This document shows, piece after piece, positions 8,906-17,482 of a stretch of 64,000 nucleotides of DNA (positions within the stretch are counted from its first letter, which is position 1; each line of letters opens with the position of its first letter). The notes under the pieces were generated by a model. It made no database searches and was not told where the DNA came from. It saw only the letters and a list, made by a program, of their open reading frames with translations. The DNA comes from JACKBK01 sp963707275 (GTDB lineage Bacteria > Chloroflexota > Anaerolineae > JAAEKA01), in assembly GCA_963707275.1 (NCBI GenBank), contig CAVPPH010000015.1:201904-265903 (forward strand). The letters are read 5' to 3'. Both the position numbers and the translations under genes were made by a program.

Positions 8906-10411
8906 ATGAACCGCGCCATGCCAGCGCTGCTGGTGACACTCTTGATCATCTCCTCGTTTCTGGCGGCGTGCAGCCGTCCCCCCGCTTCCGCACCTCAGGA
9001 GGCACCTCCCGTGGCAACAGCCGCAACCAACGTCGACTCTGCGCCGCCCGCGCCTGATATCACTGGCCGCTGGGAAGGAGCGATCACCGTGCTGGGCGCG
9101 GATCTGAACGTCGTGGTGAATTTCAGCGAAGAGGCCGGCCAGCTCGTCGGGACCATTGACGTCCCGCAACAGGGCGCGACCGGCATTGATCTGCACGACA
9201 TCAGCTACCAATATCCCAGCGTCTACTTCGAGATGCTGAGCGGTGCGAGCAAAGCAACTCACGATGGCCAGTTGGCCGCCGACGGAACCATCAGCGGCGA
9301 GTTCAAGCAGAGCGGCATCACCGGTAGCTTCGCTCTCCAGCGTGCCGAGGCTCCGCCGCCCACCGTCGCGGTCGTGGAGGATGTGCTTTACAACCAGGAA
9401 AGTGTCACCTTCGACAACGGCGACATCTCTCTGGCCGGCACGTTGACGCTGCCTGAGGGCGACGGCCCCTTCCCTGCGCTGGTCTTGATCAGTGGCAGCG
9501 GCCAGCAGAACCGCGACGAGGAACTATCCATCGTGCCAGGCTACAAGCCCTTCCGCGAGATCGCCGACACCCTGACCCGTCAGGGAATCGCCGTGCTACG
9601 TTACGATGACCGCGGCGTTGGCGAGTTGGGCGGCGATCCCAGCCTGGCCACCAGCGCCGACTTCGCCGACGACGCGGAGGCGGCGTTCGCTTACCTGCAA
9701 GGGCGTCCCGAGATCGACGGCAAACAGATCGGCATGCTGGGCCACAGTGAGGGCGGCATTATCGAGGCCATCATCGGCGCGCGCAACCCGGACGTGGCGT
9801 TCCTGATCTCCATGGCCGGCACCGCGGTCAGCGGCTACGACACTGTTATCAAGCAGGTCGAGCGACTGACGCTGGCATCAGGCCTTGGCGCGGAAGCTGC
9901 CACGGCCGCCGCGGACCAGCAGCGTTCCCTGATGGATCTTGTCGTGGCGCAGGATTGGGACGGCCTTAAAGCTGCAATGGACGAAATGGCCCGCGCCCAG
10001 ATTGCCGCCATGCCCGATGACCAGAAGGCCGCTCTGGGAGATGTAGACACCTATGTGCAGCAGACGGTCGCGGCCCAACTGGCTGGAATGCAAAGCCCCT
10101 GGTATCAGTTCTTCCTCACCCATGATCCGGGCGAGGATTGGGCCAAAATCACTGTGCCCGTTCTGGGGCTCTACGGCGGCAATGACGCGCAGGTAGACGC
10201 AGAACAGAATACCACCGCGCTGCAGGCCGCCCTTGAGAAGGCCGGCAATCAGGACTTCACCATCACCGTGATCCCGACCGCCAATCACCTCTTCCAGGAC
10301 GCGACGACTGGCAGCGTGCAGGAGTACGCACAGCTCGAACCGCAACTCATGCCCGAGTTCCTCAACGCTGTAAGTGATTGGTTGCTGGAGCGCGTCCAGT
10401 CACCTCAGTAG
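8906..10411 (+). CDS. Alpha/beta-hydrolase lipoprotein
   Basis: This protein of about 500 residues starts with a lipoprotein signal (LLVTLLIISSFLAAC, lipid on the Cys) and a Pro/Ala-rich spacer. A lipocalin-like beta region follows (ITGRWEGAITV to GSFALQRAE), then an alpha/beta-hydrolase domain. The nucleophile elbow is GHSEGG with Ser281, and NHLF near the end supplies the probable catalytic His. It is likely an extracellular, membrane-anchored esterase or peptidase; the substrate is unknown. GGAGA lies seven bases before the chosen ATG, which supports it over an upstream TTG. The metallopeptidase gene follows closely. Confidence 0.85.
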   Translation: MNRAMPALLVTLLIISSFLAACSRPPASAPQEAPPVATAATNVDSAPPAPDITGRWEGAITVLGADLNVVVNFSEEAGQLVGTIDVPQQGATGIDLHDISYQYPSVYFEMLSGASKATHDGQLAADGTISGEFKQSGITGSFALQRAEAPPPTVAVVEDVLYNQESVTFDNGDISLAGTLTLPEGDGPFPALVLISGSGQQNRDEELSIVPGYKPFREIADTLTRQGIAVLRYDDRGVGELGGDPSLATSADFADDAEAAFAYLQGRPEIDGKQIGMLGHSEGGIIEAIIGARNPDVAFLISMAGTAVSGYDTVIKQVERLTLASGLGAEAATAAADQQRSLMDLVVAQDWDGLKAAMDEMARAQIAAMPDDQKAALGDVDTYVQQTVAAQLAGMQSPWYQFFLTHDPGEDWAKITVPVLGLYGGNDAQVDAEQNTTALQAALEKAGNQDFTITVIPTANHLFQDATTGSVQEYAQLEPQLMPEFLNAVSDWLLERVQSPQ

Positions 10412-10432
10412 CAGGCATCCGCGGAGCAAATT

Positions 10433-11551
10433 ATGACTCGTCGACGAGGCTGCATCGGCGCGTTGATTGTGTTGCTGGCGCTGTGTGTGTTGGCTGGCCT
10501 GATATCAGCCGTCAGCAATCGCGCCTTGTCCATCGAGCCGCCGGCCGTCGAACGGCTGGCGGACGTGGACAAGGCGCGGCTGGCCGAGGCGCTGCACCTC
10601 AAACAGGCGCTGGGCAACGCCCTCTGGCCCGGCCTGGGCGACGCCGACATCCCGGTGCTGCTGTGGAACAGCGAGACCAGTTTTCTGTTTGGCCTCAAAG
10701 TAGCGCCGGCCGGCTGGCAGCCAGTGCCGGGCGACACCTTTCTTGGCAAGCCCTACTTCCGCCAGCCAACCGACAATCCCCAAAACTTCGCCGTGCCGGT
10801 TGGCGGCCGGCTGGCTGCCAGCATTGCCACCAAGAGTGAGACCGACGCGTTTCTGGTCGAGCAGTTTCAATCCATGCTGCCGCCGTTGCTCAACCAGGTC
10901 TTCCCCTACCGAGCGCTGATCCAGCCCAGCGAGGTGCAGATCAGCGCCGTGCTGCACGAGGGGTTCCACGTCTTTCAGAGCCAGGCCGCGCCTGACAAGC
11001 TGGCCGCGGCCGAGGCGATCAACGCGCGTGAAAGCGACTACTGGCAGGCTGATGCGGCGACGCCAGACGCCTGGAAACAAGAGGTCGCGCTGCTGGACAA
11101 GGCATTGGAAGCGGCTACGATGGAAGAAACCCGCAGTCTGGCGCGGCAGTTCGTCGACCGACGCCAGGCGCGCCGCGCTGATCAGAATCTCGCCGATGAC
11201 TTGGTCCGGTTCGAGCGTCTGATCGAATGGGAAGAAGGGTTGGCAAAATATGTCGAGTTGGCAAGCTGGCGGCTGGCCGGCGAGACTCCCGGTTATGCGC
11301 CGCTGGCAGAGCTTGCTGTCGATTCCGACTTCCACGGCTACGAGACGTTCGCCAGCCGCTGGTCGCAGGAGATGAGCACCATGAAGCGGCAGGCCAGCCG
11401 CGAGGGTGTCACCCGCTTCTACTACACCGGCGCGGCCCAGGCATTTCTGCTGGACCGGCTGGCGCCCGGCTGGCAGGCGCAGGCGATGGCGCCCGACGTG
11501 TTTCTGGAGGATCTGCTGCTCGCGGCGGCAGGACCGCAGTCGACGCAATAA
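10433..11551 (+). CDS. Putative membrane-anchored zinc metallopeptidase (HEGFH)
   Basis: The protein has 372 residues with an N-terminal membrane anchor (GALIVLLALCVLAGLISAV). An HExxH motif, HEGFH, lies at residues 175-179, preceded by the hydrophobic stretch QISAVL. About 88 residues later comes EWEEGLAKYVEL (Glu267/268), which could supply the third zinc ligand as in gluzincins. The rest is helical, with no family I can name. I infer an extracytoplasmic peptidase from these motifs alone. It follows the hydrolase lipoprotein by about 20 bases and precedes an ABC exporter, so these may form one cell-envelope operon. Confidence 0.6.
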   Translation: MTRRRGCIGALIVLLALCVLAGLISAVSNRALSIEPPAVERLADVDKARLAEALHLKQALGNALWPGLGDADIPVLLWNSETSFLFGLKVAPAGWQPVPGDTFLGKPYFRQPTDNPQNFAVPVGGRLAASIATKSETDAFLVEQFQSMLPPLLNQVFPYRALIQPSEVQISAVLHEGFHVFQSQAAPDKLAAAEAINARESDYWQADAATPDAWKQEVALLDKALEAATMEETRSLARQFVDRRQARRADQNLADDLVRFERLIEWEEGLAKYVELASWRLAGETPGYAPLAELAVDSDFHGYETFASRWSQEMSTMKRQASREGVTRFYYTGAAQAFLLDRLAPGWQAQAMAPDVFLEDLLLAAAGPQSTQ

Positions 11552-11598
11552 CGGTCAACAGGCCGCAATCAGTTCAAATCGTGAAGGCAAACTACTCA

Positions 11599-12568
11599 AT
11601 GTCTAACCCTGTAATTGTTGCCACCGGCCTCGGTCGCCGGTTTGGTGAGACCATCGCCGTCGATCAGCTTGAACTTCAGGTGCAGGCTGGCGAAGTGTTC
11701 GGTTTCCTGGGTCACAACGGCGCCGGCAAGACGACCACGATCCGTATGTTGAACGGCATCCTGACGCCGTCGACCGGCTCGGCGCGCGTGTTGGGCCTGG
11801 ATCCGATGGCCAACGGGCCGCAACTGCGCGCCCGCACCGGCGTGCTCACCGAGACGCCATCGCTGGACGAGCGGCTGACTGGCCGCGACAACCTCAGCAT
11901 CTATGCCGACCTCTATCGCGTGCCCAAGCCGGAGACCAAAGCGCGCGTCGATGAATTGCTCGCCGGCTTCGATCTGTACGATCGCGCTGACGACAAGGTC
12001 GGCGGCTACAGCAAAGGCATGAAGCAGCGACTGGCGCTGGCGCGTACGCTATTGCACAAACCGGAGATGCTCTTTCTGGACGAGCCAACCTCGGGTCTGG
12101 ATCCGGTGGCAGCCCGCCAGGTGCACGACATGATCCTGCAAACGACGCGCCAAGAGGGGCACACCGTCTTCCTGTGTACCCACAATCTGGTGGAGGCGCA
12201 ACGGTTGTGCGACCGCGTCGGCGTTATGGAGCACGGCCGGCTGGTCGCGCTGGGATCACCGCGCGAGCTGGCGCGACAACTGGTGACGAACCTGACCGTC
12301 GATTTCGAGGTCGATCTTGCGGCTGTGCCGGCGGCGCTGCAAGCGCTGGAAGGCGGAGGAACTCACCACCAGCGCCGGCCAGCAGAACGGCACGATCTCC
12401 GTGCGCGGCGCGGCGCGTGACGCGATACCCGAACTTGTCAGTCTGCTGGTGGCTGCGGGTGTTCGCATCTACGGCGTCACGCCGGAGGAGCCGACCCTGG
12501 AGGACGTCTACTTTGCGCTGCACGGCGAGCAGCCTGTTCAACGCAACCATGGCGAGGTGACCCAATGA
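11599..12568 (+). CDS. ABC exporter ATP-binding protein (one frameshift)
   Basis: The protein has Walker A GHNGAGKTTT, ABC signature YSKGMKQRL, Walker B LLFLDEPTSGLDP and an H-loop CTHNLVEA, so it is a DrrA/CcmA-type ABC-2 ATPase. The frame changes at about 12350-12356, where one extra base precedes EELTTSAGQQNGTISVRG. The continuation carries the usual C-terminal tail (GVTPEEPTLEDVYFALHGE). Repaired, it has about 322 residues. It overlaps the following permease by four bases. Export of a drug, lipid or antibiotic-like compound is typical of the family; the cargo here is unknown. Confidence 0.88.
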
Positions 12569-13374
12569 ACTGGCGCGCGATTCAGGCGCTGATGCGCAAA
12601 GACCTCAAAGTAGTCGTGCAGAACAAAGGCGTTGTTCTGCCGATCGTGCTGTTGCCGCTGATTCTGTTCATCGCGATTCCCGCTTTGGTGCTCTTCATTC
12701 CATCGTCGATGGCGGGCACCAATCAGGACATGGCCGAACTGTTGAACCTGGTTGCGCCGGGGATGCGGGATCAACTGGTCGGCCTGACGCCGGATCAGGC
12801 CGGGGTTGTCTTCTTTCTGGTCTACATGATGGCGCCGTTGTTTCTGATCGTGCCGCTCATGGTGTCCAACGTGATCGCGGCTGACAGCTTTGTCGGCGAG
12901 CGCGAGCGCAAGACGCTGGAGGCGCTGCTCTACACGCCAACCACTGACGGCGAGCTGTTGACAGGCAAAATTCTGTCGGCGCTGGTGCCGGCCCTGATCG
13001 TCTCGTGGGTCGGCTATCTGATCTACACTGTCACGGCTGATCTGGCCACCGCGCAGATGATGGGGCGAGCGTTGTTCCCGAACCCACTCTGGAACGTCAT
13101 CGCGTTCTGGGTCGCGCCGGCCGCCGCAGGCCTGGGGCTGACCAGCATGATGCTGGTGTCAGTGCGCGCCAAGACGTTTCAGGACGCGTACCAAACCGGC
13201 TCGCTGGTGGTGCTGCCGATCGTGCTGCTGTTGATCGGGCAGATCACTGGTATCCTGTACTTCAACATCTGGCTGGCGCTGGCGCTGGGCCTGGTGCTGT
13301 GGATCATCGACGCCGTGCTGTTATTCTACGGACGCCAGACCTTCCACCGCAGCGAACTGATCGCTCGCCTGTAG
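12565..13374 (+). CDS. ABC-2 type transporter permease
   Basis: This 269-residue membrane protein has about six hydrophobic segments, beginning with a cytoplasmic leader (LMRKDLKVVVQNK) and the first span VVLPIVLLPLILFIAIPALVLF. It includes the ABC-2 hallmark GERERKTLEALLYTP, a cytoplasmic coupling segment. The start overlaps the ATPase stop, so the two genes form a coupled exporter pair. No cargo can be inferred. Confidence 0.87.
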   Translation: MNWRAIQALMRKDLKVVVQNKGVVLPIVLLPLILFIAIPALVLFIPSSMAGTNQDMAELLNLVAPGMRDQLVGLTPDQAGVVFFLVYMMAPLFLIVPLMVSNVIAADSFVGERERKTLEALLYTPTTDGELLTGKILSALVPALIVSWVGYLIYTVTADLATAQMMGRALFPNPLWNVIAFWVAPAAAGLGLTSMMLVSVRAKTFQDAYQTGSLVVLPIVLLLIGQITGILYFNIWLALALGLVLWIIDAVLLFYGRQTFHRSELIARL

Positions 13375-13416
13375 CGCGGGCAGGACACGTCGGGACCGAG
13401 CTGGGGCGACGAGGAC

Positions 13417-13812
13417 ATGGACGGCCTGTTGGCCGCGATGGCCGATTGGAGCCGCGGCGCGTTCCTCGAACAGGGGGCGGCGGCCCTGTGCGAACCGCGG
13501 CTGCTGGCCGATCCCCGCTACGGCAGCGCTGTGCTGAACATTCTCGACGCGATTACGGCTTCGATACTATCTGTCGAGGCGCGCAGGGATCCGGACTTTC
13601 GCGTCTTGCGCCAAGCACTGGGCTACTGCTGGAGCGTCGCCGTGGCTGCGTTGCCGGAGCAGGGCAAGGCTGCCATGGAACGCTGGTGTGTCTCCAACGA
13701 CCCGGACATACGCTGGATCATGCGCGAAAACCTGCGCAAGAGATGTTTGCAGAGAATGGACAACTCGTGGACGGCGCAGCAACGGCACGCGCTGAATAGC
13801 GACGCCAACTAG
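13417..13812 (+). CDS. Small helical HEAT-like hypothetical protein
   Basis: The protein has 131 residues and is all-helical in appearance. It ends with DPDIRWIMRENLRKRCLQRM, a sequence style seen in HEAT or DNA-alkylation-repair-like helical repeats. The same frame stays open upstream to the permease stop at 13372 but has no start codon before this ATG, so the gene may be a remnant of a longer protein. A GACGAGGAC stretch just before the ATG is a possible ribosome site. Confidence 0.55.
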   Translation: MDGLLAAMADWSRGAFLEQGAAALCEPRLLADPRYGSAVLNILDAITASILSVEARRDPDFRVLRQALGYCWSVAVAALPEQGKAAMERWCVSNDPDIRWIMRENLRKRCLQRMDNSWTAQQRHALNSDAN

Positions 13813-13842
13813 CTTTCCAAATTTAGCGCTCCCGCCCGTTGC

Positions 13843-13851
13843 TGGTATACT
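13843..13851 (+). promoter_or_regulatory. Possible extended -10 promoter
   Basis: TGGTATACT matches an extended -10 element (TG-n-TATACT) about 65 bases before the stress-protein-like gene. No convincing -35 box is present. Confidence 0.35.
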
Positions 13852-13914
13852 TGTGCCCATCAATTCTCAGTTATTGCGCAGCGGCGCGGACAACACACAA
13901 GCGGAGTTAACAGC

Positions 13915-14457
13915 ATGAAGACGATATTTGGTCTGTTCGACCAGAAAGAACAAGCCGAGGCAGTGGCGGAGTTTGCCCGCCGCTCCAACATCAGCGACGA
14001 ACATGTCAAGGTGCTTGACAGCGGAATGCCCGCCCACGACCTCGTCGAGCCGTCGTCCCGGCCTCAGACCTGGAAGGGCATTCGCGGCTTCGTGATTCTG
14101 GGCACGTTGATCTTTGCGGTCTTCGGTGCCTTCGCTGCCGTCGGCTCGGTCACCAGCACCAGCGCGCCAGTCAGCTTCGCCATCCAGGTATTCCTCGTTT
14201 TTGTCATCATTGGCTTCCTGTCCGGCGTGGGACTGGGATTCGTCAAGGGGCGCTCCGACGGCGAAGAGGAAATCCAGCACTTTCGTGAGGAATTCGAGCA
14301 CGGCGCCGCAATGGTCGTCATCGAGGCGGACAAGCATGTCGAGGGTTTCGAGGAGGAAATGCGACGCCAGGGCGGCAAGATGATCCACGTCTGCAAGCAA
14401 GGCCGGCCGATGCCAGACATGACGGGTCAGGACTTGCTGGTCAGCGCGGCTCATTAG
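13915..14457 (+). CDS. General-stress-protein-like (YflT type) membrane protein
   Basis: This 180-residue protein begins KTIFGLFDQKEQAEAVAEF, typical of the GSP17M/YflT fold that detects or responds to stress. Two membrane spans follow (GFVILGTLIFAVFGAFAAVG and FAIQVFLVFVIIGFLSGVGLG), and then a second copy of the same kind of soluble fold (AAMVVIEADKHVEGFEEEMRRQG). GGAG precedes the start. A role in permeability or stress response is only inferred. Confidence 0.7.
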   Translation: MKTIFGLFDQKEQAEAVAEFARRSNISDEHVKVLDSGMPAHDLVEPSSRPQTWKGIRGFVILGTLIFAVFGAFAAVGSVTSTSAPVSFAIQVFLVFVIIGFLSGVGLGFVKGRSDGEEEIQHFREEFEHGAAMVVIEADKHVEGFEEEMRRQGGKMIHVCKQGRPMPDMTGQDLLVSAAH

Positions 14458-14521
14458 TCAGTTTGCCACGCTCGCGTAAACCGGACCAGAGGAAGCATTT
14501 CAACGGATCGTTGCGGCGCCA

Positions 14522-15635
14522 TCAGGCGCGCGGCGATCCGTTTGCTTTACGGGTTGTGAGGGCGCTTATCAGCGCGGGCATGGCGAGACCTAATGTGCCC
14601 AGCGCGATCAGCGGGTTCACCGCAGGAATACTCAGTCGGGGATATGGGGTATAGGCCAGGCTGATTTGATCGACGCCCGGCAGCGGCAGGAGATAGAGCG
14701 CCGCCACCAGCAGCGAACTGGCCACCACAATCCAGCCTGCTGTGGTCCAGGGCTGCGGGCGGTAGCTGGTACGCTTGACGCCGCGGCCTTGCAGCCACAG
14801 CGCAACAATGACGCTCAGCCCACCTGCCGCGATCAACGCTGTGCCCAGCGCTCCCTTGCCGAGCAGGTTAGCCGCCACACCGCCCGCCAGCAGGATTAAC
14901 CCGAAGACCACCAGTCCGCGGGATACATCGCCGGACCGAAATGGCCGCGCGCCATTGCCAGGCGACCCGGCGTTGCCGAAGCCGCGCGCTGTCATCGCCT
15001 CGGCCAGTTGCATGGCGCGTTCCAGCCCGCTGACCAGCAGCGGCAGGGCCAGCGGCAGCCAGTCGCGTACGCCGCGCACCTGATGGCCGCGCAGCCGCTG
15101 CGCCTCGCGGATCAGCTGAAACTGCGCCATCGTGGTCGGCACATAGGCCACAGCCACCGACAACACCACGCCTACGGGATAGAGCGCGCGGGATCAGCCG
15201 GATCAACGCGTAGGTCGGCGTCGCCTGGTAGAGCGCCAGGAACGCGGCGAACATCGCCGTCAGCACCAGCCCGTTGAGCGCGCCGTAAACGACGGCTTCC
15301 AGCGTCACTGCGCCGCCGATCAACGGAATCGAAGCCGGCAAGGTGAAGAGCACTGTTTGGCCGAAGTGCGACATCAGCGCGTTGAAAGCTGCCGACAGCG
15401 TGATCACGATGAGACCGAAACGCCATGGCGACAGGGGGAGTGGTGGCGAGAAAGCCAGCGCGCGGCCGGCGCGCAGCGTAGCCGCAATGCAGAGGAGAAT
15501 GATGGCCAGGTAGACAGGGTTACGGGTGCTGAGCAGCGCCGCCACCGTTGCCAGCAGCCATACGACCCACGCCAGCGGATGGATGACAGGGCCGCGCCGC
15601 GTGTCTCTCCTGCGACCGGCCACGCGCTGCGTCAT
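14522..15635 (-). CDS. ecfT: Energy-coupling factor transporter transmembrane protein EcfT (one frameshift)
   Basis: The N-terminal half (HPLAWVVWLLATVAALL to YALIRLIPRAL) and the C-terminal half (YVPTTMAQFQLIREAQRLRG onward) are in different frames, joined by one surplus base at about 15180-15190. The second half carries EcfT/CbiQ coupling-helix features: the Ala-Arg-Gly motif in AEAMTARGFG and REAQRLRG. EcfT couples the S component to two ATPases. It starts four bases after the S-component stop, in the operon headed by a cobalamin riboswitch, so cobalamin import is inferred. No EcfA ATPase gene is present in the window. Confidence 0.85.
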
Positions 15636-15639
15636 TGGT

Positions 15640-17382
15640 TTAGCTCTGGCCAGAGGTTGGTTGCAGCGGGCCTGGAGCAGGCACACCACGCGGGCGCACC
15701 GGTTGCGGCGGCAGGGCTGCCTCAGGCTGGTACTCGTAGGTGAAGCGCTGGCCGAAGCGGCGCAGCGCGCGCAGGCTGGCAGCGCCAAACACCAGCATGA
15801 GGCCGACGTTACCCACCAGCCGCAACGCGTCCCAGATCAGCGAGGTTGCCACGTAGTAGGTCAGGTAACGTCCCACCGTCTCGTTTAGCGAGACTCCGGC
15901 CTGCCAGTACTGGTCCGCCGGGCCGGCCAGGAATGGCCAGAACCACAGGTTCATGATCACGCCGAAGAGCAGCCCCCAGACGCCCGCAAACGCGGCCAGC
16001 ACGACGACCTCGCGGCGCGATCCTGCTCGCCCGCCGGCCAGCCGGACCAGCGGCCGCGCCAGCGGCGCTGACAGACCGACCCAGCCGGCCGCGAACATCT
16101 GCGCCGGCAGCCAGGGTCCGACGCCGCCGGTGAACACCCCCGACACCAGCATGGTCAGCGCGCCCATCAGAAACCCGAAGCGTCCGCCGAAGACATAGCC
16201 GGTCAGGATGATCAGCACGAAGACCGGGCTGAAGCCACCCGGCCCGGGGATGCCGACCTCCACGAAACGCAGCACCGAGTTGATGGCCACCAGCACGCCC
16301 AGCAGCGCGATCAGCTTGGCGCTGACGGCCTGGCCCTGGATTTCCAGCAGCAGGCCGGCAAAGCAAACGGCCAGCAACACCAGCATCAGTCCCGGCCCGT
16401 TGAGCGAGGCCGGCTGCCCGCTGATCGGACGGATCGCCGCCGCCAGGAAGGGGTAGAGCAGCGCCGCGACGCCGATGACCGCGCTCAGCCCGTAGACCAG
16501 CGCGCTGATCAGCGACGAATTGCGCTGGGTGGTCGAAGGATTGCGCGTTGAGAGCGACTGGTCGGAAGCGGTGTCACGGGTCGCGGCCCGCATGCCTGCC
16601 GCTCCCGCGCCCAGCACCACCAGCACCCCGGCAAACAGGGCGATGCCCGCCGGATTGCTCTCGTCCGCGGGCGTGCTGGCCTCCGCGGTGATCGCGGGCT
16701 GGGCGGGCTGCGGCAGATCCAGCGGCGCGGCGGGCGACTCCTGTGAGATCGACGCGGCGCCGGCTGCCAGCATGTCGTCAGGAACAGGTGTAAAGAGCGG
16801 CCCGCTGCCGGCTGCGCAGATCTCATCCAGCGTCATCAGCGGCGGCTCGATGCCGTCCGCGCCTTCGCCCTCGCCCCACGACCAGCCGTCGATGTCGCCA
16901 GCGTGCAGCACACGCAGGCTCGCGCCGATGGTGGCGTACACCCACTGCGGGCCATCCGCGAGGGATGGATCGTCGCTCAGATGATAGTACTGCCAGTAGA
17001 CGCACGACGCGCCGCCCTTGCACTGGCACCAGCAGGCCTCGTCGGGATAGCCGCAGCCCTGTGCGTCGATCTCGCAAACCGTGCCGCCCAGCGCTGTGTA
17101 CTCGATCACCGGCTGCAAGCCGGCCGAGTCCAGCAGTTCCTCGCCGGTTGCTTCACCGTCCGGGCCAAGATCGACACAGGCCGTTTGCACCGTCCCGTCG
17201 CCGAATCGCACCACCAACCCCGCGCGGTTGGGCGGCGCTGGCTCAGCCGACACAGCGCCAACAGTTGCCAGCAGCACAATCGCCGGCAGCGCAAGCGCCA
17301 GAATTGCGCGCGGCAACAGACCGGCGCTCGGATGTCGGCGCGCTGGGGTCCTGTGTGCTGGGTACTTGTGACTGCTTTTCAT
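15640..17382 (-). CDS. ECF transporter S component with extracellular DUF4430 (transcobalamin-like) domain
   Basis: This 580-residue fusion has a signal sequence (about 20-46) and a DUF4430-like beta domain (about 55-175). The domain has VVRFGDGTVQTACV, VCEIDAQGCG, WCQC and GDIDGWSWGEG. A Pro/Ala stalk, one membrane span (about 246-264) and then an S-component-like membrane domain (about 291-555, with GLMLVLLAVCFAGLLLEI and PVFVLIILTGYVFGGRFGFL) follow. S components bind a vitamin and associate with EcfT, which follows immediately. The DUF4430 domain resembles the C-terminal domain of animal cobalamin carriers and is paralogous to the one in the upstream gene. The start is placed at the Met before the signal peptide, since the longer frame adds a non-conserved leader. 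Confidence 0.82.
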   Translation of the reverse strand: MKSSHKYPAHRTPARRHPSAGLLPRAILALALPAIVLLATVGAVSAEPAPPNRAGLVVRFGDGTVQTACVDLGPDGEATGEELLDSAGLQPVIEYTALGGTVCEIDAQGCGYPDEACWCQCKGGASCVYWQYYHLSDDPSLADGPQWVYATIGASLRVLHAGDIDGWSWGEGEGADGIEPPLMTLDEICAAGSGPLFTPVPDDMLAAGAASISQESPAAPLDLPQPAQPAITAEASTPADESNPAGIALFAGVLVVLGAGAAGMRAATRDTASDQSLSTRNPSTTQRNSSLISALVYGLSAVIGVAALLYPFLAAAIRPISGQPASLNGPGLMLVLLAVCFAGLLLEIQGQAVSAKLIALLGVLVAINSVLRFVEVGIPGPGGFSPVFVLIILTGYVFGGRFGFLMGALTMLVSGVFTGGVGPWLPAQMFAAGWVGLSAPLARPLVRLAGGRAGSRREVVVLAAFAGVWGLLFGVIMNLWFWPFLAGPADQYWQAGVSLNETVGRYLTYYVATSLIWDALRLVGNVGLMLVFGAASLRALRRFGQRFTYEYQPEAALPPQPVRPRGVPAPGPLQPTSGQS

Positions 17383-17454
17383 GAGACGTATGTTTGAAGC
17401 CGGTGATCGCACCGAGTCTCGACAGGATTGAAACGAGGTGCCGCACACCAGTTC

Positions 17455-17482
17455 CAAATCCTGCAAATCCTGTTAATCCTGC
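17455..17482. repeat. Short tandem repeat AAATCCTGCAAATCCTGTTAATCCTG type
   Basis: Three units of roughly nine bases (AAATCCTGC, AAATCCTGT, TAATCCTGC) cross the stop codon of the transcobalamin-like gene. The stop of that gene (TTA on this strand at 17473-17475) lies inside the repeat. Confidence 0.6.

Noticed and set aside
11599..13374. ABC pair as the missing EcfA of the cobalamin system
   Set aside because: It pairs with an ABC-2 permease and has exporter-type motifs, so it is a separate exporter.
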